Shown: piece by piece, positions 44,501-56,500 of the stretch
How positions within the stretch are numbered: position 1 is the stretch's first letter
Layout: the number at the start of each line of letters is the position of its first letter
NCBI GenBank assembly: GCA_036365455.1
Contig: JAWQUS010000023.1
Location: 8,618,001 to 8,682,000, forward strand
DNA: 64,000 bases
Reading direction: 5' to 3'
DNA from: Macrosoma leucophasiata
Lineage: Eukaryota; Arthropoda; Insecta; Lepidoptera; Hedylidae
Notes under the pieces: generated by a model
What the model was told of the DNA's origin: nothing
What the model saw: only the letters and a program-made list of their open reading frames with translations
The model's database searches: none
Translations under genes and position numbers: made by a program

Positions 44501-47500
44501 ACGCTCGCTGACGTCACACTACCCGGTACGATCACCTTCTGCGGCGTCGTGGGCCACGGTTCTGGGCAATGAGCGTATAGGTGTATAGATAACGTATGTG
44601 AACGAAAAGTTCTGCATTAACTACACCCATGTCTGTCAGTTGTAATTGGTTAGGTACTGATACCACTGAAAAGGTGATACAAAGAAACCTGCTGACTTGT
44701 AGGTAATGTAGTTCAATGCCTGCTAAAAGTAATTCTAATTATTTTGTTACGAATCATAGGAGTCGCAGGCAAATATTTGATTAATGTAGATTGCGTTATT
44801 ACTGAAGCCTTACTAAAATAAAAAATCCTTAAACTAAAATATAAAACAACGGACACGTCCAATTTGTTAATGTGTATATCCTTATCCATCGAACGTAATA
44901 AGATTGCTTGCATAAAAAAAATAAGTACCTAACCTAACCTACATAATACGTAAAGCCTAAAAAGGAAGACCATGCAATGATAAAAACCGTTTCAATATGT
45001 TCACTTACAATCAAATTAATGAATTGTCTTATCTTTGCTTAGAAATTAGACTAGTTGAAACAACCTACTATTTAATTTTCTCAAATAGCGAAAACGTACT
45101 ATACCTAATCATCTCATTTAAGAAGACGGGAAGTATAAATGAGTCTAGAATATAGTAAAACGAACAATAGATGTAACTAAGAATATATTATACCTGAAGC
45201 CTCCTTGTACTGAACGATGTAGTTGATAATTGGACTGTTGCCAGCGTACGGCTGCGTCCATGATATCTGAATGGACCGTGACTGTTGATCTATTATTCTT
45301 ATGTTTTTTGGCATTTCTGGCACCTGCAGAAACAAATAATAGGTTTATTCGATTTGTACGCAGCAAGCTGTGCATTTTGTTATTTTTAAACTATCAAAGA
45401 ATAGTCAGGTAGTACCTACTACGTAGGCATTTCATGGGGTTGTAATAGAAGCGATATTTGATTGATTTTGGATGACCAGTGAGTTCTCTAACTGTACATA
45501 GGCGTTCATTTTTATCTTCTTAATAGTAACTAGTTGTCTATCTATTTCTATACCTTTTATAAAATAAAGGGCCCCGCGGCGTCTGCCTGTCTGTCTGCTC
45601 GCGATAAACTCGAAGACGCACTGCACGGATTTTCAAGTGGTTTTCTTTTTCAGTTTTGTTATTGTAATCGTACGGCATCTAATGTTGCCCTTGATTCGGT
45701 CAATTTTTATACTTAAGACATATTTTGAAATATTTTCTATGTTGATTCCAGAACGAATAGGTACACATTGAGTATCAATACAGATATCCCGAACATCCAT
45801 TCTAGATTTCATTGATTGAATATGATTTACCTCTTGGACAACCAAATGTATGAGCATTTCATCTTGTCCGTATGCATTTGAAGCCCGACAGGTGAGTGCC
45901 CCCGTGTCCTGTCGATATGTCTGCAGTATGCTTAGTTCCGAAACCAGTCCGTCATCTAATACTTGCTCTCGAATGGTGTATCTATAAATATATGTATTGA
46001 ATCAGTTATTAGACGTGGATTGTTATGAAATTCCTTCAACTGGAAGAATTGCGATCTTAGGAATTATGATTCTTAGAAAAAAAAGATATGGACCATTTTT
46101 GTAGACAGTCTTGTGATTTAGGTATGTACATATCTGTGACGAATAATTATTTTCAGTTTTATCTAATGCGAATCTAATCTAATCTGTGCGATACTTTTCA
46201 TGATATTAAAAAATATCGTATTTTAGACATTTTAATGGTGGACTATTTACTTTCCTAGTTTTAGGATCTTGGTCCCCGAACACGGCATTAAGATCCCGTA
46301 TACAAGTATGGAAGCGCGCATAGCCGTGCGGCTGGTATATAACACAGGCGATCTACTCGGCAGTGCGACACGGGCGCGGTCAGGTATGTGATGGGTGACA
46401 GCTAGTGCCAAAATTAAATGCGCGTTTCCGTGCTTTGGAGGGCGCGTTAAGCCGTCGGTCCCGGTTGCATTTTTCATTTTCTTCTATGAAGGAATTGAAA
46501 ATTTTGATGATTCACGTATCAGTTAAATATTATTATAAAATTGGTATTTATTAATACCTATTGGATTATTATTATAAGTCATTCTCTCTAGGCAGCTTAT
46601 AACCCGACAATGCAAAAATGTCCTTGTAAACCAATTTGAAATAAATGATTTGAATTTTGCTATCGATAGATAAATGGTCGTTAAACCTTGTCGGAGGCCT
46701 TATGGGCGGTGACAAAATCCGTTAGCGGGTTGGCAACTAACCCGTATTTCAGGCCTCTCCAAAAAGGGGAGATACTCGTGCTCAGCAGTGGGTCGTAAAA
46801 AGGATTGTTGCCAGATACCTACAAGTATGGAAAAATTGTGATTTAAGATCGTCTCAAGGACTGCTCGCCCTTATTAATCTGTCTTTATAATAATATATAT
46901 AACCAGCCTTAGTAAGATTTTATCTAAATCGTGCGGCAATAACAACGTTAAGCATCCAAAAAACGGATCTTGATATTTATAAAAACATCCTTCAAAAGAG
47001 GCGATGTTTTTTAGGAACACGTGCCAGCGATAATTTTGTTAATTCCACCCTTTGCTTAATTTCATTATTTATTTTAGTCCATTTAAATTCTCCCCGTTTG
47101 TTTTCCGTTCAACACGACGTTGGGTCGTATTTTCAGCGACCGCAGTCGGGAAGGTAACACTCGGTAAATGTTGCTATCATTAAATTTACTGTTAATTTTT
47201 AACGTTCATCAGAGAAAATGTATTTTCAGATATTACAATCGAGCTTAGGGTTTGTAGAGAAAGAGCCAAGAATAGATACGGGGATTGTCCGACAATATTC
47301 ATAAGCATAAGATTTTGTTATAATAGGTACACATAGTATTACCACCGTGATTATTACCCTCATGGGACAGTATTCCTTCGAATTGAAAACATTATGATAA
47401 CAGAAATAGCTTTTACAGTTCACATTGGCATATGTAAGCTGTAACAGCTAAATTGTCGGCTAGCTTCAAATTTGAGCGGCGCGTCACCTGATGCGGCACA

Positions 47501-50500
47501 CTGCAAGTGAGCTGCACCAAATTATAAATTGTCACTTGTACATAACAACGTACCTCTGATCCAGATGGTGAGCAATGGTGTGATGATGCGGACTCCGCCA
47601 GCTCACTTCGAGCGGCGCATCACCCGATGCAGCACATTGCAAGTGAGCCGCTTCACCAGCTGTCACTTGCACCGTTTTGCTCTTCATGGGGAATCTTGCT
47701 GGTGCTACAAAATAGACAAGGATTTACAAATATGTGTAGCGGTAAAGCGGTAACGCGGTAAGGTGGTAACGCGGCATGGCGGTTACGCGGCAAGGCGGTT
47801 ACGCGGCAAGGCGGTTACGCGGCAAGGCGGTTACGCGGCCAGGCGGTTACGCGGCAAGGCGGTTACGCGGCAAGGCGGTTACGCGGCAAGGCGGTAACGC
47901 GGCAAGGCGGTTACGCGGCAAGGCGGTTACGCGGCAAGGCGGTTACGCGGCAAGGCGGTTACGCGGCAAGGCGGTAACGCGGCAAGGCGGTAACGCGGCA
48001 AGGCGGTTACGCGGCAAGGCGGTTACGCGGCAAGGCGGTTACGCGGCAAGGCGGTTACGCGGCAAGGCGGTTACGCGGCAAGGCGGTAACGCGGCAAGGC
48101 GGTTACGCGGCAAGGCGGTTACGCGGCAAGGCGGTTACGCGGCAAGGCGGTTACGCGGCAAGGCGGTTACGCGGCAAGGCGGTAACGCGGCAAGGCGGTT
48201 ACGCGGCAAGGCGGTTACGCGGCAAGGCGGTTACGCAGTAAGGTGGTAAGGTTTAAAGTTTGTTTGCGATCCTCACGCTTTTGAAAATGGGGAGAAATTT
48301 ATATATTATTTTGGAAACCAGAACACACATGAATAAGAACGGTTAAATTTTATAAGTTAAATAATGGTTAAATAATGCGAACTTTGATTTTAAACGTAAG
48401 TAAAGATAATATGCTTATTGAACTATGGACTTATTTCGTAGACTAAAACGATTTCCGTCGAACGAGTCGTAATATTTGAGGTTAAGGAGACTTTGAATAA
48501 AATAGATATAGCAATTTGTGGGACCACTTAATTTAGATGTGTACGCAAATGATAAAAGGGTTTCTTGCTCTAAAGCTTAGTCTTATTGTATATTCTCTGC
48601 CCGAAGTGTGTCACCTGCAATGGGACTTTACCGTCAAATATTCAGCCTTTTGATCCGCCTTCCATGAATCCAATTCACGGTTTTGTTTGAGACGAACAAA
48701 GGTGAAAATTATTATTCACGCTCATTGGGACTTGAGCATGTTTCAGAAAGTTTGATCTGAGCGGATCCATTATTTATATGCATCCGACCTCAACAGGATT
48801 GAACGTTTTCCTGAAAACTTGTGCGGGTAAACCTTACGTCAAGGTGAGGTGAACTAGTGAAACACGATTAGAGTTGGACGCGGGATGTTTACAAACTGGA
48901 CTAGCCCGTGATCGTATGCGGGGTTGGGACGCGTTCGAGATACGAACGAAGAAAACTCTTTCACGGATGTTTGGACACCTAGTAACTTGTTAGTTTACAT
49001 AAATCAGACCGCTGTTTTCTCTGGAGACTTTCGCATGTTTTTGGTATACATTTGCGATTGAATATTGTTTCGTTTGGGTCAGCGTATCATTGTAGCGTGT
49101 AGTTGCTGCGTTTAAAAATGAAGTCAGTACATTTTTGGGATACCTATGACTATAGGTATCCCAAAATGCTTTTGGTTATTGTGATATGGTGGATAAAGAC
49201 TTCATTTAAATATTTGATTAAGTTTTAGGTAACGTCCCAAGAGGATTTTTGACAAAAAAAAGAATAATAATAAGTAACGTAACAAAAACGAATCTCTAGA
49301 AATCAGTAATCAGTTTTTCTATGTCTAGACTATACTTATCCGTAGGTCTATACCAATAAACAGGAGAACATCTATTTATAGGTAACACAAACACAGACTA
49401 CCTTTTCATTCCATCATTTCACAAATTGAATAAAAGACACGCTTACATTGACGTACCGCGTTTCAAGTGGCGTCGGCGTGAACACCACATCGGATGGCGA
49501 ATAGCGATATATTCGCACCACAAAAGCCAATATCGTCGAATACGAACACGTAGACGAACTTATTCTAGTGGAAGCCAACTGTCTCGTTTTCCAATAAAGA
49601 GGAGACGTATTGAGACACTCGGTCATTGAGTTTTCTGCTCAGGCGCGCACCGCATCCGCCTCACACCAACAATTGTACATTTCCGCCTTTATATATCTAA
49701 CAATATAATCATGGCCATAAAATAATACGTTTTACTTTTCTAATATCTGCTGATCTGATTTTATATTTGTATATATTTATCTACTTGATATGAAATCTCA
49801 CAACTCAGCGTTTACAATACTATGATGTCGTTATACTGTACAATATATTGCTATAAAGCATATAAAATATAAGACCTGCCTAATGATGAAGGTAGACGAG
49901 GCACGAGAGGTTTGTCAGAACCGGGATGTCTGGCGCTCTACACTCTCTGCCTACCCCGTTAGGGACCTGGCGTGAAGATACATACATACATACCTGCCTA
50001 ATAAAAATATTGTTATGCTATACCTATTTCGTGCTCATATCTCAATGTTTATATTTCTAAGGTATATGATATTATTCCCTGTCACTGTAATTTTATTATT
50101 AAAAAAAAAACTATGATGAAATCCGAACTGATGATAATGTTTCATCTTAAAATCAATATTATCTTACTTATAGGTACTACTGTTTTCCTACTAGGTACTG
50201 TTATTATACTTCTTATTTGATGTTGCTCTGGGAAAGAGGCATTCAAAACTAAAATTATGATCTACTATAAAATCATAGACATTAAAAACAAAAAGTCAAG
50301 ATAAATTGCCATTTGAGTGGGTGTGGTTTTCGAAAATAAAGTATGGAAGGCAAAACAAACGGAGGGGGTGGCTTCCGGCTATATATTACCGTTATTGACG
50401 ATGCGATGGTACAACCGATCAATTATCTTTTAAATGTCCTCGCAGAGACAAATATTATTTATTCTATACCGTTCTGTTAGAATCTCATATAAACGACCGG

Positions 50501-53500
50501 AAAATGTTTTTGTTATTTCTGGATACACTTTTAACATCAGTATTTGAATTCGAAAGTTAATTTTCGTCATGGGATCAAAATCAATAAAAACTCATAGGGA
50601 CCACTAATGGCTCAGAGAGACAGAAGCGTAGCTCGGGTTGATTAAAAAAAAAAATATATATTGTGTGAGACAAATCCGTAAAAATAGTTTTATGTCAATT
50701 AATTTTGTAGTTGGAATTATTATTAATAATAATATGATAATCTACGATATTCTATAGACAAATACTAACATTGTTATTAATGATCCTCCGATCTCCAGTA
50801 AATCAGGCCACCAATGACTCCTTTGATCTTATATAATTACAGGATTCAACCATCGTTATAAGAGACTTCATTCAAGAGTCCGTACAAAGTGAAAAGCGAT
50901 GGAGAAGATAAAATTATTACTCCTCTGGGAATACTTGTGAAGTATTAAATAATTAAATTCCATTAACTATCCTCTACACTATTAAGATACCTATAGTAAT
51001 TAAAGCGACAACTACAAAGGCGCATTTTACCGAGTATCGAGGGTAATGGGTTAAGAATTGTGCTAGCACCCCATTTTCATTGAAGGCGTTGTAAAATGGT
51101 GGGAAAATGGACTTTCTTTAATTTTATATGGGTATAGAATAGAAGGGCGCCAATTCAGCAATTTGTACGAGTTATCGAGAGCGTCCCGGAATTTTGCAGA
51201 ATTAAATAAAGCATCCGACGGCGTGTTGGTATAAAAGTTATTGAAGTTTCCGAAGTTAGATGGTCGGACAGTTAAATTGAAAAAGAAAATGGTTCAGGTG
51301 TATGATTAACACTGAAATGTCTACATCTATACAAATAAATAAAATTGGAGTGTCTGTATGTAATATAAAAATAACCGCTTATTACTGAATGCATAGGTAT
51401 GTATACACGGTACATATACCAAAACAACATATTTACAATTTTTGTCTGTCTGTCTGTTTGTTCCCGCTAATCTAAGGAACGGCTTTACCGATTTTGACGG
51501 GACTTTCACTGGCAGATAGCTTATGTAATAAGGAGTAACTTAGGCTACTTTTATACTAGCTGCGCCCACGACTTTGTCCAGGTAGATACTGAACAATCAT
51601 AAATTCTTACGCGCACAAAGTCGCGGGCACAGCTAGTTACATATAAGTGATATAGGATACAGGTCCATTCATTTCTTAGATCGATCTTTTAAGTTTTTGT
51701 CACGTGACTAAGCTATGACGATTAGGCTGGCTGACGCATTACGACATATTTGTTATTGCTGGCATTAGGCACTATGCCTATCTCTTGAGGTTTCGTTCAT
51801 TTCATGTGACGTGACGCGACGTACAAAAATGTTTCTATGTAAGTACTATTTATATCAGGCGATTTATGTACTGAATTGGTTTATAATGAACGCTTTAATA
51901 TGCCATCATCTCTAGAAAAAAAAAAAAGAAAAACAAAATTTACATAATACGATATTCTCAGCCCGTTCTTTGTTCGTGCTAGTGCTAATGGGTTTCAGTT
52001 TAAAATAATTATAGCATGAAAATAATTTTAGCAGGAAAGGTTCAATTTGTCTATTCTTACGCTTACGCGTTATCTCTAAGGCTTACGCGTTAATGTTTCA
52101 AAATATTTAAAAATATTTTTTGCGTGTCTGGATGGATTACTAAAAAATCTTCGAGGGTGGATCCAAAATTTCGAAGCCCGACCAAGAAAATGAAAAAAAA
52201 GTGGGTCTAATTTTATTTTTATTTTTCGACATAGTCTCGATCTAGCTCAACACACTTCTTCCACCTGAACTGCAACTTGTTTATCCCCTCGAAAAAAAAG
52301 ATTCCGGAAGGTCGGCGAAATACTCGTTTACTGCGACTATCACCTCATCTTTGGTCGAAAATTTCGAGCCACCCAAATGTTTTTTTTAATTTGGAAATAA
52401 ATGATAATCTGAGGGGGCTAAGTCCGGTGAATAAGGTGGGTGGTAGCCACAATCATGGATTACAGACATTGTTTCAACCGAAGTGTGAACACGTGCATTG
52501 TTTTGATGGAACAAAACTTTCTTACGCAACATTCCCGGCCTTTTTTCTTTTATTTCTTCTCGCAGTCTTCGTAAAAGGTTACAATAATAACTAGAATTAA
52601 TAGTATGACATTTCGGTAAATAATCTACAAAAATAATGCCCTTCGCATCCCAAAAAACAGAAGCCATGACTTTGTTAGTCGACAAAACGACTTTAGCCTT
52701 TTTCGGTGTACGTGAGTCAGATCTTTTCCACTGTTTGGATTGTTGCTTTGATTCAGGAATATGGTGGTGAACCCAGCTTTCATCCATGGTAACAAATCTA
52801 GACAAAAAGTCCTCGGGATCAGTCTCAAAAAGTTCCAAACAGTCTCGCGAAATTGTGAATCGAACTCGTTTTTGTTCAGCTGAAAGCAACCTCGGGACCC
52901 AGCGAGCAGAAACCTTATGGAATCCCAATTCTTTCGTTATTATGTGTTGCACCCGGCCATAACTAATGTCTGTTGTCTCAGCTATCTTACCAATGGTTAA
53001 AAGTCACCCAGTACGAGATCACAAATTTTATCGATGTTTTCTTTCGTGGTAGAGGTTGTAGGCCGTCAACTCCTAGGATCATCTTCAATGCTTTCACGAC
53101 CGCGCTTAAACTCAGCTACCCACTTCTTGACACTGGAATACGATGGAGCAGACTCCCCCAAAGTGCCCACCATATCTTGATGGATGTCTTGTGGTGACAG
53201 GCCTTCTTTATTGAGGTACTTAATGACTGCACGATGTTCAATTTTCTCCATTATTGAAAATCGCGTCAGAATGCTTCAAACAAATAATCACAGAAAATTT
53301 ATATTGTGCAGTATCAGAATGAAACTGCGCACAATAAATCAATAGAAGACATACTAACAAATGACGGTAAAGGAGATGTTGCGAGTTCGGCTCTAGATCG
53401 TACACATCTTCAAAAAATGGGTAAATTAAAGAAGAATCCGAAAAAAATGCAATTTATTTATTCAAGTATATATTTTAGAGTTACTACCACATTTAATTCA

Positions 53501-56500
53501 AACGATTTTATCATTTTCAACCATATTCAACATGGCGGCGACACAGCCGACGCTTCTTTAAATTGGAAATCGATTAGTTTAAGTTCTTAGTATTAACACA
53601 TGAAATCGATTTCGATAATATTCAGAAAATATTACTTTTTTCTCCAAGTTCTATATAATCAAAAAACAATTTAAAAAATGAAATGTCAAAATGACATCGC
53701 CCGCCATATTCGCCATGTTGGTTTGAGTTGCAATTCTAACTGCAAATAATATTTTGTAACTGCAAACAAAGCTAAATAAGTGAAAATATGCAGTAAAAAA
53801 CGTTTTTATATTGATTTTGCCAGTTAATGATATTGTGTACAATACATAGCCGGAGGTCCATACATTTTTGCAACATCTCCTTTAAAAAGATGTCATATCT
53901 CCTTGTAGTTTGGGCCACGAACTTTTGGATCCACCGTATAACAAACAGCATGAAAATATTTTTAGGTTAGCACTGCGAAAAATCTTCATCTATAATGATC
54001 TTTTTAATATAAGGCCAAAGCTTTAATGACAAGAAAGAATTTTCATTTATGTAAGGTTCCTAGTCCCAACGAACTCGAGGACCTACCATTAAGACATTCC
54101 ACAACTTTTCACAGCGTACAGTTCGAAAAAAGATGTCTCTATGTACTATTAATATCAAGAGCTCTATGTACTGAATTGGTTTTTAATGATCGCTTTATTA
54201 TGTCATAAACTCTCGGACAAACAAAAAAAATGAATAATATATTTATAATAATATTCCCAGCCCGTTTTTTGTTCGTGCGCTAATGGGTTCCAGCTTAAAA
54301 TAATTTTAAAGCATGAAAATAGAAAAGCAGAAAAGTGCAATTTGTCTATTCTTTAATAAAGCTTACGCGTTCGCGTTTCAAATAATTTTAAAAGGGTTGT
54401 TGCATGTATGGATGGATTACTATAAAATCTTACTTGGCATGTTTAACTTCATGAATATCTATAATGATCTTTTTAACATAGCTAGTATATATATTTTTAA
54501 CATAGTCTATACCGTCTGCACAAAGTTGTTATCATAAAAATTATTTTCATTAATATAAGGTTCCATGTCACAACAAACTCGAGGATCAGCCATTAAGACA
54601 TTCCACAACTTTTCATAACGTGGAGTTCGTTAAAAAACATGTCTCTATGTACTATCAATATCAAGAGTTCTATGCACTGAATTGGTTTTTAATGACTGTT
54701 TTAATAGGCCACCATGTCTCAGAAAAAAAAATAGAATGAAATTTGAATATTATTATAATATTTCCCGTCCGTTTTTGTTGGTTTTGTTTTACTTATGCGA
54801 ATGAGTTTCAATTTACTAGCGTGTGTTATTGCGAAAAATAATATAAAAATTATATTTTTACATAAAAAGGTTTAATGAATTTGCCTATTCTTTTATAAGG
54901 CCTGCACGTTAAGGTTTCATATACCTAGTGTTGATGCGGTCATAGGTTTTCCGGGATTGAGCTCCAGCGACGGTGGAGAGCGAAGATATCACTGAATTAT
55001 CTAATTTAAATCTACTTTCCGCTAAAATTACGTATAAATGTTCAGTGCCGGTTAGGTGTTAATATAGATTTAATTTAGTTAATATAGTTTTTGCCGCTAA
55101 ATGGTAGTGTTCAGCACTATCGTGTTCCGGTCAGGTGGTAATGTACTGCCCTGTAATTACCGACATAGAGGCATTAGCATCCTTAGGCCTCAAGAGTGGT
55201 AACGCATCTGCATTTCGATCTTGGTCTTTGTTTGGGTGTCTATAGGCTGCAGACATCAGTTAACATCAATGTGAACTGCATGCTTGTTTGCCATTTCCAA
55301 TACATAAAAAAAAGATACTGCCCCATAGTTCCAGCACATAGGCATAACGGCTTAGACCTTAGTAATAGCAACGCATATCACAGGTACCTAAATACATTGA
55401 AATCTCTGTGTCTCATAAAACATTGAGAGCCTATATTATTCTCTTTTCATCAATATGAATAGTTTGTTTGTTTGCCCCATCGTGACATAAAAAATGGATG
55501 TTAAGATGAAATAAGCTTAGGCATCTGTACTATTAATTGTAAGTTTTTCATTTTGATCTATACAAATAAATAAAATTGAAGTGCTGTTTGTAATATAAAA
55601 ATAACCGCTTTTTACTAAATGCATATGTATGTTTACACGGTACATATACCAAAACAACATTTTTTACAATTTTTGTCTGTCTGTCTGCCTGTTTGGCGGG
55701 GCTAATCTTGTGAACGGCTGGACCGATTTTGACGGTACTTTCACTGGCAGATAGCTGATGTAATAAGGAGTGACTTTTATACTAGCTGCGCCCACGACTT
55801 CGTCCTGGTAGATACTGAACAATCATAAATTGTCACGCGGGCGAAGTCGCGGGCACAGCGAGTATTTATATATATTATTAATGCAACAGTTCACGTTCTT
55901 GTTCCTATTAAAAATAAAAAAAAAACAAATGAGTTATAAATAAATAATAACACCATGATAACTTACCGTTAACCTTCAAAAAGATGAGTTTGCTAAGACC
56001 AGCGCCGATGTCATTCCTGGCTTCACATAAATAATGTCCTTCGCTGTCTTTGGCCACTCGTTCGAATACCAAGGAACCATTTTCTAGAACCCTGGAATTC
56101 CCTTCGAACATGAAATCCTTGTATTCCCCTGGGGTGTTACCTGTCGAGGAAAAGGAGAGAATAAAACAAAGGATGTGATCTACACTTATATTATAAAGAG
56201 GAAAACTTTGTTTGTATGTATGTTTCTTGTAGAATATCATTGACATAAGAGGATAAAACATAACGACTCCTCTTTTTTCGGAAGCGGAAGGCAGAGGTAA
56301 ATGCAAACATCCACGATTCGCCGCGCGCCGGTTATGTTTTGGCTCGGTGGCGAGTTAATTAACATCTGAACCTAACGAACGAAACGAAATATAGTTTTGT
56401 TTTAAATTATTTCGCATTAACACATGCTTGTGAAATATATTTTATTTAAAGAAAAATGGAAAGAAAAATTTGACTTCAGGCGAGACTCAAACTCGCGGCC

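Larger units (their letters stand above)
48262..51317. other. Dscam2 intron stretch with few recognised features
   Basis: Apart from a small hairpin element (49113-49208) and the LINE fragment at 49881-49992, no gene, TE protein or exon copy was seen. Confidence 0.4.
52156..53936 (-). mobile_element. mariner transposon with nested MITE
   Basis: TIRs GGTGGATCCAAAATTTCGAA (from 52156) and, inverted from 53936, GGTGGATCCAAAAGTTCGTG. It carries a minus-strand transposase and a MITE at 53369-53883. Confidence 0.85.
51833..54930. repeat. About 2.5 tandem copies of a ~520 bp unit, first copy split by mariner
   Basis: Unit landmarks are TGTACTGAATTGGTTT, CAATTTGTCTATTCTT, GGATGGATTACTA, TATAATGATCTTTTTAA and GACATTCCACAACTTTTCA. 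Copy 1 is 51833-52155 plus 53937-54110, copy 2 is about 54113-54640, copy 3 (partial) about 54640-54930. Confidence 0.75.

Noticed and set aside
47776..48249. 157-codon repetitive open frame with period 16 residues
   Set aside because: A 16-bp unit without stops gives an open frame automatically; no splice sites or start context support a protein.
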